Shown here one piece after another: positions 50,184 to 59,013 of a stretch of DNA of 64,000 nucleotides. The notes under the pieces are model-generated. The model was not told the DNA's origin. It did no database searches and was given only the letters and a program-made list of their open reading frames with translations. Numbering within the stretch: the stretch's first letter is position 1; every line of letters starts with the position of its first letter. Source of the stretch: Candidatus Roseilinea sp. (GTDB lineage Bacteria > Chloroflexota > Anaerolineae > J036 > Brachytrichaceae); NCBI GenBank assembly GCA_025055235.1, contig JANWYN010000120.1, positions 1 to 64,000 of the forward strand. Direction: 5' to 3'. The translations under genes were made by a program, and so were the position numbers.

Positions 50184-51383
50184 ATGAAGATCACCGACCT
50201 CCGCTGCGCTGTGATCGGCGACAACCCGGTCGTGCGCATTCTGACCGACGAGGGCATAGACGGCCTGGGACAGGCTGAGGATAGCAAGCCCTATCTCAAG
50301 CCCTACGTGTTGTTCTACAGGAAGTATCTGCTCGGCGAAGACCCGACCGACGTCGAGCGCTGCATGCTGAAGATTCGCCGGCTCGGCGGCTTCAAACCCT
50401 GGGGTGCGGCCGTCAGCGCGATCGAATTTGCGCTGTGGGACATCGCCGGCAAAGCCGCCGGCGTGCCGGTCTACAAGTTGCTCGGCGGCAAAGTGCGCGA
50501 CCAAGTGCGCGTCTATAACGGCGGCGTGCGCTTCCACATGGGCGGCAGCGAACCCGAGCACTACGCCAAGGTCATGCAGCAGATGAAAGACCGGCCCGAA
50601 GGCTTCTCCATCATCAAGCAGGGCATCGCCTTCCACAGCCCAATGCCCGTCGAGGTGCCGGACTTCAGCTACGGCACGTTGCAGTCCGGCCCGCCCCACC
50701 CCAACCGTGGCCCACTCACCGAGAAGGGTCTCAAGCACATCATCGCCTGCGTCGAAGCGATGAAGAGCGTGACGGGTGACGAAGTCGGTCTAGCGCTGGA
50801 TTGCGGCCCCGGCTTCACCGTGCCCGACGCCATCCGGCTGGCCAAGGCGCTCGAACCCTACAACCTGATGTGGCTGGAAGACATGATCACCGGCGACTAC
50901 ACGCCCTACGTCATGGCCGACCTATATCGTGAGGTCACGCGCGCCACCTCGACGCCGATCCACACCGGCGAGCAAATCTACCTGCGCCAGAACTTCCGCG
51001 AGCTGATCGAGACCAAAGCGGTGAACATCATCGGCCCCGACCCGGCCGACGTCGGCGGCATTGCCGAGCTGAAATGGGTGGCCGAATACGCCGACTTGCA
51101 CGGCATCCTGATCGCGCCGCACGGCACGATTGACGGCGTGATCGGCCTAGCTGCGCACGTGCACTGCGCCGCTGCGCTGCCCCACAACTACATCGCGCTG
51201 GAATACCCCTATGCGCGCCATGCGTGGTGGTATGAGATCGTGGAGGGGTTGCCCGATCCCATCGTGAAGAACAGCATGATTGACGTGGCGGCGTTCAACC
51301 GGCCCGGCCTGGGCGTGAAGTTCAACGTGGACAAGGCCGAGAAATATCTGCGGGAGGAAGACAAGGGATTCTTCGACGATTGA
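50184..51383 (+). CDS. Enolase-superfamily sugar-acid dehydratase-like protein (DgoD/mandelate racemase type)
   Basis: Predicted 399-residue enzyme. The capping domain is at about 1-120. The barrel shows LALDCGPGFTVPDA (metal Asp about 202), WLEDMITGDYTPY (Glu about 234), IHTGEQIYLR (Glu about 261) and the His of IAPHGTIDG (about 312) that acts as a base in this subgroup. The Lys motif reads SIIKQGIAF. By layout it resembles galactonate/gluconate-type dehydratases. ATG 50184 has CACAAT seven bases upstream and no SD. It lies next to trpF and a GH5 gene without an obvious pathway. Confidence 0.85.
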   Translation: MKITDLRCAVIGDNPVVRILTDEGIDGLGQAEDSKPYLKPYVLFYRKYLLGEDPTDVERCMLKIRRLGGFKPWGAAVSAIEFALWDIAGKAAGVPVYKLLGGKVRDQVRVYNGGVRFHMGGSEPEHYAKVMQQMKDRPEGFSIIKQGIAFHSPMPVEVPDFSYGTLQSGPPHPNRGPLTEKGLKHIIACVEAMKSVTGDEVGLALDCGPGFTVPDAIRLAKALEPYNLMWLEDMITGDYTPYVMADLYREVTRATSTPIHTGEQIYLRQNFRELIETKAVNIIGPDPADVGGIAELKWVAEYADLHGILIAPHGTIDGVIGLAAHVHCAAALPHNYIALEYPYARHAWWYEIVEGLPDPIVKNSMIDVAAFNRPGLGVKFNVDKAEKYLREEDKGFFDD

Positions 51384-51449
51384 CATCACGCGCGCCATTC
51401 GCAGCCCCGAAGGGTCTTGCAGACTTTAGGGTCGCATGCCCGTTACCCT

Positions 51450-52130
51450 ATGACCATCGTCAAAATCTGTGGCATCACCAACCTAGACGACGCGCTCTGC
51501 GCAATTGACGCGGGCGCAGACCTGCTCGGCTTCATCTTCTACGCGAAGAGTCCGCGCGCAGTGACGCCGGACGCAGCACGTGAGATCGTCGCCGGCATTA
51601 GAGGATGGCATGCCAAAGTAGAAAGGCTGGGATTGGGAAGTGGAGAGTTGGGAGTGAAGTGCGTCGGTGTGTTCGTGAACGAGTCGCCGGCCCACATGCT
51701 GCGCGTGCTGGACGACGTCGGCCTGGACTACGCGCAGTTGAGCGGCGACGAGTCGCCCGATGACCTCGCAGCGATGGGCGGCCGCGCCTACAAGGCCATC
51801 CGCGCGTGGAGCGACGCGTGCGCTGCATTCGCCCAGGTACCACTTACCACTCGCCACCTACCCGATCTCCTGCTCGACGCCAACCACGCCACGCTCTACG
51901 GCGGCAGCGGCCAGCGCGCCGACGAGTCGCTGGCCACTCGCTTGGCCCGGCGCTACCGGCTGTTGCTCGCCGGCGGCCTTACGCCCGACAACGTCGCCGA
52001 TGCCATTCGCACGATCCGGCCGTGGGGCGTGGATGTCGCCAGCGGCGTCGAGGCATCGCCCGGCAAGAAAGACCACGCCAAAGTGCGCGCGTTCATCGCC
52101 GCAGCGAAAGCGGCACTGCGGGTCGAGTGA
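51450..52130 (+). CDS. trpF: Phosphoribosylanthranilate isomerase, with repeat-encoded insertion
   Basis: Predicted 226-residue TIM-barrel enzyme of tryptophan synthesis. Motifs: KICGITNLDDALCAIDAGAD (Cys 7 is the usual catalytic base), GFIFYAKSPRAVTPDAAREI, VGVFVNES, YAQLSGDESPDD, LLLDANHATLYGGSG (Asp) and LLAGGLTPDNVADAI with GVDVASGVEASPGKKD. A short heptamer array (51621-51657) encodes RLGLGSGELGVK between helix 2 and strand 3, making it about 15-20 residues longer than usual. ATG 51450 fits the family. No other trp genes are adjacent. Confidence 0.94.
   Translation: MTIVKICGITNLDDALCAIDAGADLLGFIFYAKSPRAVTPDAAREIVAGIRGWHAKVERLGLGSGELGVKCVGVFVNESPAHMLRVLDDVGLDYAQLSGDESPDDLAAMGGRAYKAIRAWSDACAAFAQVPLTTRHLPDLLLDANHATLYGGSGQRADESLATRLARRYRLLLAGGLTPDNVADAIRTIRPWGVDVASGVEASPGKKDHAKVRAFIAAAKAALRVE
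51621..51657. repeat. Short heptamer array inside trpF
   Basis: Units GGCTGGG, ATTGGGA, AGTGGAG, AGTTGGG, AGTGAAG; single-armed and in frame. Confidence 0.7.
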
Positions 52131-52148
52131 TGTGTAGGAGCGCGGCGA

Positions 52149-53234
52149 TCACTGCTTCGGGATGAGCGCGTTCAAGATCGGCTCGTTCCACTGCTTCCGC
52201 GCGCGGTCATACACGCCGAAGCCGGCGCCGAACTCCCAGTAGGCCCATGAGATGCCGCGCGCTTCGGCTGCGCGCGCCACGTAGCGCGTCCACCGTTCGC
52301 GCGACTCGATGTCGGCGTATTTGCCGTAGCTGCCGAACTCGCCCATCCACAGCGGGATGTTGTTGTCCTTGGCCCAGCGCGCCACCTGGTCGAGGTCCCA
52401 GTCCACGCTGGCTTTCTGGTTGCCGTTGCCCTTCCACGTCGTGCCGATCCAGGCATTGCTGCCGTCCACCCACTCTGCGCCTTGATGGGTGAATGCGAAG
52501 GGCAAGTAGTAGTGGAAAGTGGCGATCAGGTGTGGATCGTCCGGGCGCTTCATGCCGCGCAGGCTATCCGCCCCGCCCCAGTTCGCGCCGGTGAAGATCA
52601 CGTTGCGCTGCGGGTTGGTCTTGCGGATCACCGCCAGCACATCCTCGAACAAGCGCTGCCATAGGCCGGGCGTGAGCATGCCGTGCGGCTCGTTCAGTGG
52701 CTCGAATATCACGTCGGCCGGCAGATTCCGGTAGCGCGTCGCGATTTGATCCCATAGCGCTATGAATCGCTCACGCTCGCCGCTGACATCTCGGAACAGC
52801 TCTTCGTAGTGATGCATGTTGATCACCACGTTGAGATCGTTCTTCAGTGCGTTCTCGATCACCCAGTCCACGCGCTGGAAGAAAGCCGGCGCGATGGTGT
52901 AGGGCGGCTCGCGCAGAGCATGCGCCGACCAGCGAATCGGCACGCGCACGGTGTCGAAGCCGGCTTCGCGAATGAGTGGAAAGAATTCTTCCTGCAAGAC
53001 CATGCCCCACTCGCCCTCGCGCGGCGCTTCGAGCGCGTTGCCCAAGTTCACGCCGCGCCCGAGCTGGCGATTTTGCTCAAAAGGGTCGAGCGGTTCGAAG
53101 GAACGGCCCGGTATCTCGAAGGTGGTCGGTGTGTTCATGGAAGTCGGTTGAGCCGGCGACGTGGCTCGTGGGGGCGGCGCGGCGCACGCCACGATGACAA
53201 TCGCCATGACGATAATACACGTTATCCTTTTCAT
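52149..53234 (-). CDS. GH5-family endoglucanase-like lipoprotein
   Basis: Predicted 361-residue secreted glycoside hydrolase. The short signal has lipobox IVAC (Cys about 16) and a Pro/Thr linker. The GH5 TIM barrel follows: LGRGVNLGNALEAP, TVRVPIRWSAH, VVINMHHYEE (conserved His pair), acid/base Glu in IFEPLNEPHG (about 190) and nucleophile Glu in LWMGEFGSYG (about 303). It is a likely beta-glucanase or cellulase. ATG 53234 gives a clean signal peptide, and TATAAC lies nine bases upstream without an SD. Convergent with trpF. Confidence 0.92.
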   Translation of the reverse strand: MKRITCIIVMAIVIVACAAPPPRATSPAQPTSMNTPTTFEIPGRSFEPLDPFEQNRQLGRGVNLGNALEAPREGEWGMVLQEEFFPLIREAGFDTVRVPIRWSAHALREPPYTIAPAFFQRVDWVIENALKNDLNVVINMHHYEELFRDVSGERERFIALWDQIATRYRNLPADVIFEPLNEPHGMLTPGLWQRLFEDVLAVIRKTNPQRNVIFTGANWGGADSLRGMKRPDDPHLIATFHYYLPFAFTHQGAEWVDGSNAWIGTTWKGNGNQKASVDWDLDQVARWAKDNNIPLWMGEFGSYGKYADIESRERWTRYVARAAEARGISWAYWEFGAGFGVYDRARKQWNEPILNALIPKQ

Positions 53235-53328
53235 CGTTGCTGTGTTATACGCCACCGTTTTACATGCGTCCGGCGTTCTTCAACTGAACGCCAGCACCCA
53301 TTGCAACCATACCATGTAGAATGTACGC

Positions 53329-54072
53329 GTGCAGTTGGAATCACGGCGCGAATTGACCGAGCGCCAACTCAAGCCTTACTTTTCAGCGGAGCAAGCGTCG
53401 GTGCTGGCCCAGGTCATCACCGACGCCTACCAAGACCTGGTCAAGACCAGCGACTTCAACGAGCTGAAGGCAATCGTGCGCGAACTGGCCGAGGCACAGA
53501 AGCGCACCGAACAGCGGGTAGATACGCTGGCCATGCGTATGGAAGAGCTGGCCGAGGCGCAGAAGCGCACCGAGCAGCGGGTAGACACGCTGGCCATGCG
53601 CATGGAAGAGCTGGCCGAGGCACAGAAGCAAACGGCCGACGAAATCCGCATCCTGGCCCGCGGCCTGAACGACACCCGCACCGAACTAGGCGGGCTGTCG
53701 CGCAGCTTCGGCTACGCGCTGGAGAACGAGGCGTATCACATGTTGCCGGCGTTTCTGGCAGACAAATATGGCTTGAGCGTGAGCGAGCGCCTGATACGCA
53801 CCGAGATCGGGGGTGAAGAGATCAACCTGTTCGGCCGGGCAAAGCGCGACGGCCAAGAGGTGCTGATCGTGGGGGAGGCCAAGCTGCAATTGGCGAATCC
53901 GCAGCGGGAGGAAGAGACGCTGGCGCAACTGGCAGACAAAGTGGCGGTTGTCAGAAAGGCCATGCCGCAAATAGAGGTTGTGCCGCTGCTGATCACCCAC
54001 TACGCGCGGCCGGCGTTTTTGGCCCGTGCCAAAGCCCAGGGCATCATCGTCGCACAGAGCTATGAGTGGTAG
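53329..54072 (+). CDS. Coiled-coil protein with PD-(D/E)XK nuclease-like C-terminus
   Basis: Predicted 247-residue protein of the DUF3782-like group. Residues 40-110 form a coiled coil made of a tandem repeat: a 21-residue unit ([20 protein letters not shown] plus Q) occurs twice, nearly identical at DNA level. The C-terminal domain (about 120-247) has a restriction-endonuclease-like core: Glu in [19 protein letters not shown] and the GEAK triad in [11 protein letters not shown]. Starts with GTG; TAGAAT lies six bases upstream. Proteins of this group are common in Chloroflexota and cyanobacteria, and their role is unknown. Overlaps the next gene by 11 bases. Confidence 0.78.
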   Translation: MQLESRRELTERQLKPYFSAEQASVLAQVITDAYQDLVKTSDFNELKAIVRELAEAQKRTEQRVDTLAMRMEELAEAQKRTEQRVDTLAMRMEELAEAQKQTADEIRILARGLNDTRTELGGLSRSFGYALENEAYHMLPAFLADKYGLSVSERLIRTEIGGEEINLFGRAKRDGQEVLIVGEAKLQLANPQREEETLAQLADKVAVVRKAMPQIEVVPLLITHYARPAFLARAKAQGIIVAQSYEW

Positions 54073-54886
54073 CCAGTTGGTGTCCGATTTCGTCTTGGCC
54101 AACGGCCTGCGCCTGCATTACTACCGCCACAAGGCCGACCAACCTACCCTTCTACTCTTGCATGGCATCACCGACAACGGGCTGTGCTGGACACCGGTGA
54201 TCGAAGCGCTCGGTGACGACTTCGACATCATCGCGCCCGACGCGCGAGGCCACGGCCTCTCCGACGCGCCGGCGCATGGTTACGCGGCGGCCGATCACGC
54301 TGCCGACGTCGCCGAGTTCATCCGCGCGCTTGGGCTGAATCGGCCCGTCGTGGTCGGGCATTCGATGGGCGGCATGGTGGCGACGCTGGTTGCTGCCTAT
54401 CATCCCGACCTCGTTCGCGCTGCGATCTTCGAAGACCCGGCCTGGTTCGACGCTGCACAACAGCCGCCAGAGTTCCGCAGACAGCGTGCTGCCGAATGGC
54501 GCGCCGATCTGCTGGCCAATCACCAACTCTCGCAGGATGCGCTCATCGCCAAAGGTCGCGCCAACAACCCATCCTGGTCGGATGCAGAGCTGCAACCGTG
54601 GTCGGTTGCCAAGCAGCAAGTGCGCCCGCAGGTGCTGGAGTACATCGAGCATGAAGCGGCGGATTGGCGCGCGGCGGTGCGCGCGCTGCGTGTGCCGGCG
54701 CTGCTGATCACCGGCGATGTGTCGCGCGGCGTGATCATCTCGCCGGAGCAGGCAAAGGAGGCGCAAGCGCTCAACGCGCTGCTCTCCATTGCGCACGTCC
54801 CCGACGCCGGCCACAGCATCCGCCGCGACAACTTCGTCGGCTACATGGCCGCCGTGCGCAGCTTCCTCGCCGGCTTGGCCCGTTAA
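54062..54886 (+). CDS. Alpha/beta hydrolase
   Basis: Predicted 274-residue soluble hydrolase. HGITDNGLCWTPV (oxyanion loop, about 32), DARGHGLSDAP (about 61), nucleophile GHSMGGMVA (Ser about 102), acid in LLITGDVSRGVI (about 222) and catalytic His in VPDAGHSIRRDN (about 252). The usual lid helices lie at about 130-190. ATG 54062 overlaps the upstream gene and is favoured over the 54026 frame opening. Substrate unknown. Confidence 0.88.
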   Translation: MSGSQLVSDFVLANGLRLHYYRHKADQPTLLLLHGITDNGLCWTPVIEALGDDFDIIAPDARGHGLSDAPAHGYAAADHAADVAEFIRALGLNRPVVVGHSMGGMVATLVAAYHPDLVRAAIFEDPAWFDAAQQPPEFRRQRAAEWRADLLANHQLSQDALIAKGRANNPSWSDAELQPWSVAKQQVRPQVLEYIEHEAADWRAAVRALRVPALLITGDVSRGVIISPEQAKEAQALNALLSIAHVPDAGHSIRRDNFVGYMAAVRSFLAGLAR

Positions 54887-54891
54887 TTCAC

Positions 54892-54963
54892 TCACCACGA
54901 GGGCGCGAAGACACGAAGAACGCCTTGTCTACTCCTGCGTGTTCTTCGCGACCTTCGTGGTGA
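54892..54963. terminator. Bidirectional hairpin between convergent genes
   Basis: TCACCACGAGGGCGCGAAG (54892-54910) pairs with CTTCGCGACCTTCGTGGTGA (54944-54963) with two mismatches, located six bases after one stop and eight bases before the other gene's end. It is of the CACCACGAAGG type seen as dispersed palindromes in many genomes. Confidence 0.7.
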
Positions 54964-54970
54964 CAACTCC

Positions 54971-56224
54971 CTACGCCGGCTCGAGCGCATTGATCTCATC
55001 GAGCGTGCGCTCATAGACCTCGAAGTGCTCCCCCTCACACTCCTCGGGGTCTACATACTTCATCCACATCGCTTGTTCTGGATGGTTCCCGCTGAGGACG
55101 CGGCGCGAGGCGCGCACTGTGCCGCTCGGATCGTGCCATTTCACCTCGCCCATTTGCAGCAGGATGTATTCGCCGGTGTAACGCCGAATGAAATCCTCGC
55201 GGTGGCCGCGGTAATACAGCCCCTGCTCGGCGGTAGTCTTGCGCCAACTGTGCACGATCTCCGGCGAATCGGTGATCTTGGCGAAGAACGGCTTGTCGCC
55301 CACCGGTGCGGTCACCTCGCTGGCGAAATCCATCTCGTCCAGGTTGACTGTGCCGAAGCCGCTCTCGGCCGCGATGCGCAGCGCGTTGCGATCGCGGTGG
55401 AACGGCTCGGTCTTCCAGTCACCATGCGCAGGGTCGTGGCCCATCAGATACGCGCCGACGGCGTCGGTCGCCACGACGTGATCGCCGGCGATGAGCGTGT
55501 TGGCGATGCGCATCTCCTCGCCCTTGCCCCACTCTTCGCCGGCCTGGCACACCAAGCCGTCAATGATGTTGAGCGCGGGGTTGTAGAGCCGGCCGAGGTC
55601 GGCCAGCACGTAGGGCATGCGCACGAGGTGGTGGTAGTAGGTGCGCGGCCGGCCCAGCGGTTCGGTTGGCATCAAACCGAAGAGGTTCTTCATGCACAGC
55701 GTCACGCCCATGAAGGCATGATTCTTGAGCTTCTGCACGCTCACCCAGGCGTCCATGTCGGCGAACTCGCGCGTCACCGGATAGCGATCGAACATCAAGC
55801 CACCGCCGGGCACGGACGTCCAGACCACATCCACGTTGCCGTCAATGTAGGTCACGTCGAACTCGCGCAACACGTGGCGCAGTTGCGTGGTGTCCTCGTC
55901 TTTGGCCTGCGGCACATATTTGCGGTAGAAGCTGACGTCCACGCAATACAGCTCGGCCGACGTTTGCTCGCGCAGCAGGCGCAACGTCGCCCGCGCTACG
56001 CAGTCGCTCACAAGCTGCACGCGATGATGATGGAAGGTGACGTGGTTGCGGGCCTCTTTGTCCTGGTTGAACTTGATGGCAATGCGCTTGGCGTTGCGCA
56101 GCCTATCCCAAGCGCGCGCCAACGGCTGCGTCGCGCGCTTGAGGGCTTGATAGACCGTCTCATCATCGGCGCGCCAGTCGCAATGCATCGCCCGAACTAC
56201 AGGTTGTTGTATTGAAGTTGTCAT
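54971..56224 (-). CDS. DUF362-domain protein
   Basis: Predicted 417-residue protein with the DUF362 signature: KFNQDKEARNHVTFHHHRVQ near the N-terminus, VQKLKNHAFMGVTLCMKNLFGLMP (about 166-189), NIIDGLVCQAGEEWGKGE (about 223) and ADTLIAGDHVVATDAV-like text (NTLIAGDHVVATDAVGAYLMG). DUF362 proteins are uncharacterised and some carry ferredoxin domains; none is seen here. ATG 56224 starts four bases after the SDR stop, so they form an operon. A longer TTG-initiated frame exists but is unlikely. Confidence 0.85.
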   Translation of the reverse strand: MTTSIQQPVVRAMHCDWRADDETVYQALKRATQPLARAWDRLRNAKRIAIKFNQDKEARNHVTFHHHRVQLVSDCVARATLRLLREQTSAELYCVDVSFYRKYVPQAKDEDTTQLRHVLREFDVTYIDGNVDVVWTSVPGGGLMFDRYPVTREFADMDAWVSVQKLKNHAFMGVTLCMKNLFGLMPTEPLGRPRTYYHHLVRMPYVLADLGRLYNPALNIIDGLVCQAGEEWGKGEEMRIANTLIAGDHVVATDAVGAYLMGHDPAHGDWKTEPFHRDRNALRIAAESGFGTVNLDEMDFASEVTAPVGDKPFFAKITDSPEIVHSWRKTTAEQGLYYRGHREDFIRRYTGEYILLQMGEVKWHDPSGTVRASRRVLSGNHPEQAMWMKYVDPEECEGEHFEVYERTLDEINALEPA

Positions 56225-56228
56225 GTCA

Positions 56229-57014
56229 TCACTCGTCCAGGCGCGTTTCGTAGAGCGCGCTGATGCCGCCGTCAATCAAGATCGGCACGCCGTTCAGGAA
56301 GCCGTTCTCACCACTCAGGATGTGCACGATGGTGGCAGCGATCTCCTCAGGCCGGCCGCCGCGTTTGAGCGGATACACGCCCTCGCTGCGATAACGCGCT
56401 GCCGCCGGATCGGGGAACTTGTTGAAATATTCAATTGCCAGGTTGGTCAGGATCAGGCCGGGCTGGATGGCGACCGACCGGATGTTGTCCTTGCCCCACT
56501 CGAGCGCGATGGACTTGGTGAGCGCGACGAGCATGGCCTTGGCGACGTTGTAGGGGAACACGCCCGGCAGCGTACGCTCGGCGTTGATCGAAGACAGGTT
56601 GACGATGACACCGCCACCGGCCGCCTTGAGGTGCGGATAGGCTTCCTGGCTCAACGCCCAAGCATGATAGAAGTTGACCCGAAAGCAATTGTCCAGGTCC
56701 TCGAACGTCGAAGTCAGCACGCCATGCCACGTGTTCGCGCCGGCGTTGTTGACCAGACCGTCCAGCCCACCGAGGAAGGCGATGGCTTCGCGCGCGAACT
56801 GCCGTGCGGCGTCCAGGTCGCGCAGGTCAACGACTTTGAAAAACGCCCGCCGGCCGGCGGCTTCGATTGCGCGAATCGTCTCATCGGCGCCCTGCTCGGT
56901 CAACCCGCAGAACGCCACATCGGCGCCTTCTTTGGCCGCGCGCATGGCTACGGCCTGCCCAATGCCCATCGTCGCGCCGGTGACGATGATGCGTTTGTTC
57001 GTCAAAATGCCCAT
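56229..57014 (-). CDS. Short-chain dehydrogenase/reductase
   Basis: Predicted 261-residue SDR. Motifs: VTGATMGIGQAV (about 11-22), DLRDLDAA, NNAGANTWHG (about 90-99), Ser in VNLSSINAERT and YNVAK (catalytic Tyr and Lys), then PGLILTN and the C-terminal ILIDGGISAL. ATG 57014 has AAGGAC upstream and matches the family start. It forms a unit with the DUF362 gene downstream. Substrate unknown. Confidence 0.9.
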   Translation of the reverse strand: MGILTNKRIIVTGATMGIGQAVAMRAAKEGADVAFCGLTEQGADETIRAIEAAGRRAFFKVVDLRDLDAARQFAREAIAFLGGLDGLVNNAGANTWHGVLTSTFEDLDNCFRVNFYHAWALSQEAYPHLKAAGGGVIVNLSSINAERTLPGVFPYNVAKAMLVALTKSIALEWGKDNIRSVAIQPGLILTNLAIEYFNKFPDPAAARYRSEGVYPLKRGGRPEEIAATIVHILSGENGFLNGVPILIDGGISALYETRLDE

Positions 57015-57045
57015 GATGTCGTCCTTCGTTTTAGGCTGCGCCGGC

Positions 57046-57477
57046 TCATCCAAGTTGCAGACGATCGAGCACAGCGCGAATGTAGCTTTCAACGTCACTC
57101 AACGACGTGTGAATCGCCTCATACACCCGCGAGTTATCCACGCGCCAGTAGAGATGAACGAGCAAACTGCAGAAGCGCGCCATCTGGCGCAATCGAAGCG
57201 ACAAATCGTCGTCTATCAGGCCAAGATCGGCCAGAGCAGTGAAGCAATCGGCGTAGCTTTCAGGTGCCCGGCTGCCCTGACGCGCCACGATGTGATTGCA
57301 CAAATCAATCGCTGCCTCCGTCGCAACGATGAACAGGTACTTAGCGCTTTCTGTATTGCGGAAGTCGGCCAGGAACTCCGCCTCCGGCGTCGCCCCTAGT
57401 TCGCGGAGCCGGCGGAGAGCATCGGTCATCGCGCCGACCAGTTCGCGTACACGGATGGGGTCAACTTCGATCGGCAT
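57046..57477 (-). CDS. hepT: HepT-like toxin (DUF86, HEPN ribonuclease family)
   Basis: Predicted 143-residue all-helical HEPN protein. The RNase motif Rx4-6HxY reads R101-FCSLLV-H108-L-Y110. It overlaps the upstream MntA-like gene by 17 bases in the usual antitoxin-then-toxin order. In the characterised pair, MntA adenylylates the HepT Tyr to silence it; the Tyr is present here. Likely a type VII toxin-antitoxin system on the chromosome. Confidence 0.88.
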   Translation of the reverse strand: MPIEVDPIRVRELVGAMTDALRRLRELGATPEAEFLADFRNTESAKYLFIVATEAAIDLCNHIVARQGSRAPESYADCFTALADLGLIDDDLSLRLRQMARFCSLLVHLYWRVDNSRVYEAIHTSLSDVESYIRAVLDRLQLG

Positions 57478-57907
57478 GGCTCGGGGCGGTGCGCAGATAT
57501 TCCAAATACTTCATCGCGACCGGCTCGAAGTCGAGATACTCATCCCACGTCCGGCTGAGGAAGTCGGCTAACACCGCCGGATCGCGCGCGAAGATCGGCT
57601 GACCCCGGCTGATGTTGTAACGAAAAGGCAACGGCGCGTCATTGATGAGGCGCACATCAACGGGGTAAGGGATGCACTGCTCCAGCGCATCCGCCAGCCT
57701 GAAGACGTATGCGTAGCGATCCCGGCCGGCCAGTTGTGATTCGTCCACATACACGGCCACGTCCACGTCGCGGAAAGGCCGGCCTTCGGCAGCCGAGCCG
57801 TAGAGGATTGCAAATTCAATCTCGGGCCAGCCGGAGAGGTGATCAGCCAGCGCACGCTTTAGGTCGGCAATGGCTTCTTCGGATGCAGCAAATGGCCGCG
57901 AGGACAT
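57461..57907 (-). CDS. mntA: MntA-like minimal nucleotidyltransferase antitoxin
   Basis: Predicted 148-residue nucleotidyltransferase. The GSx10DxD motif is GS37-38 ... D47-V-D49 in YGSAAEGRPFRDVDVAVYV, followed by VDVRLIND with the third acid (about 86). It would transfer AMP groups to the partner HepT. TATAAT (57914-57919) lies six bases before ATG 57907, so a leaderless transcript is likely. A spare C-terminal helix region (about 115-148) is normal for the family. Confidence 0.88.
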   Translation of the reverse strand: MSSRPFAASEEAIADLKRALADHLSGWPEIEFAILYGSAAEGRPFRDVDVAVYVDESQLAGRDRYAYVFRLADALEQCIPYPVDVRLINDAPLPFRYNISRGQPIFARDPAVLADFLSRTWDEYLDFEPVAMKYLEYLRTAPSHADRS

Positions 57908-57937
57908 ACGGAGATTATAGAGTCGCTTGGCTATCGC

Positions 57938-58963
57938 TCACGGCTTGATGATCGCCTTGATGTCGTTGCCCTGAGCAGCCAGCATGCGCCGGAAGGCCTC
58001 GACACCGCGATCGAGCGGGAAGACCTCCGGCCAACTGCTCACGTCCACCTTGCCGGCAGCCACCAGGTCGAGCGCAGTTTGCATCTCTTCGAGCTTAGCG
58101 GCGTAGGTGCCAAACACGCGCTTCTCCGGCAGCGTCACGTCATAGGTGTCGAACGCAGTAATGGTGTTCTCGTGCAGGCCGATCCACACCGCAGCGCCGC
58201 CCGGCCGAGCGGCCTGCACCGCTTGCTTCTTGGTCACGCCTGCGCCAACTGCATCAATCACCACGTCCACGCCCTCGCCGCCGGTCAGGTCGCGCACCGC
58301 CTGAACCACGTCCACGTCGCGCGGGTTGAACACCTGCGCCGCGCCTACACGACGCGCAACGGCCAAACGCGCATCGCTCAAGTCCGCCGCATACGTTGTT
58401 GCACCCAGCAGCGCTTGAAAGGCCTGCTGCGCCAGCAGGCCGATCGGCCCTGCGCCGATGACGAGCACCGTGCCCGGCCTGAGGTCTTTGACCAGATTGA
58501 CCATGTGCACGCCGTTGCCGAGCGGCTCGGCCAGCGCCGCATGCTCCGCCGGCATGCCGGCAGGCCATGGGATGAGCGCACGGGTTGGCACGTTGACGTA
58601 TTCGGCAAAGGCGCCGGGGCGGTGCATGCCGAAGATCTGGCGCCGGGCGCACAAGTGTGGGTCGCCACGCTTGCAGCGGACGCATTCGCCACACGGCACG
58701 AGCGCATTGCAGACGACCTTGTCGCCGGCGCGCCAGCCGGCGTTCGATACGCTTGGATGCAGCGCGACGATCTCGCCGCAGAACTCGTGGCCCATGATGA
58801 GCGGCGGCGTGCGGCGCGGGTTGTGATGGCGAAAGGCTTCCAGTTCGCTGCCGCACACGCCAACTGCGGCGACTTTGACCAACACTTCGCCCTCGGCCGG
58901 AACCGGCATCGGCTGCTCAGCGATCTCCAGCTCGTCCCAGGCGGGGTAGAGAAGGCATTTCAT
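57938..58963 (-). CDS. Zinc-type medium-chain dehydrogenase (sorbitol/galactitol-phosphate type)
   Basis: Predicted 341-residue MDR. Catalytic zinc ligands: Cys in VGVCGSE (about 37), His and Glu in MGHEFCGEI (about 58-59). The structural zinc lobe is VPCGECVRCKRGDPHLC (about 88-104). The Rossmann motif VLVIGAGPIGLLAQQ is at about 165-179 with Asp (YAADLSDARL) suggesting NAD. It resembles galactitol-1-phosphate or threonine dehydrogenases. It lies 50 bases upstream of the second MDR gene's end, in the same direction. Confidence 0.9.
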   Translation of the reverse strand: MKCLLYPAWDELEIAEQPMPVPAEGEVLVKVAAVGVCGSELEAFRHHNPRRTPPLIMGHEFCGEIVALHPSVSNAGWRAGDKVVCNALVPCGECVRCKRGDPHLCARRQIFGMHRPGAFAEYVNVPTRALIPWPAGMPAEHAALAEPLGNGVHMVNLVKDLRPGTVLVIGAGPIGLLAQQAFQALLGATTYAADLSDARLAVARRVGAAQVFNPRDVDVVQAVRDLTGGEGVDVVIDAVGAGVTKKQAVQAARPGGAAVWIGLHENTITAFDTYDVTLPEKRVFGTYAAKLEEMQTALDLVAAGKVDVSSWPEVFPLDRGVEAFRRMLAAQGNDIKAIIKP

Positions 58964-58977
58964 GTTGAATCTGCTCA

Positions 58978-59013
58978 GAAGAGATTAGAGATTGTCGATT
59001 CCAATCTTCCATT
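58978..59013. repeat. Short heptamer-like repeat
   Basis: AGAAGAGATTAGAGATTGTCG and CAATCTTCC blocks, a reduced two-armed array, fill the gap between the two dehydrogenase genes. Confidence 0.55.
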
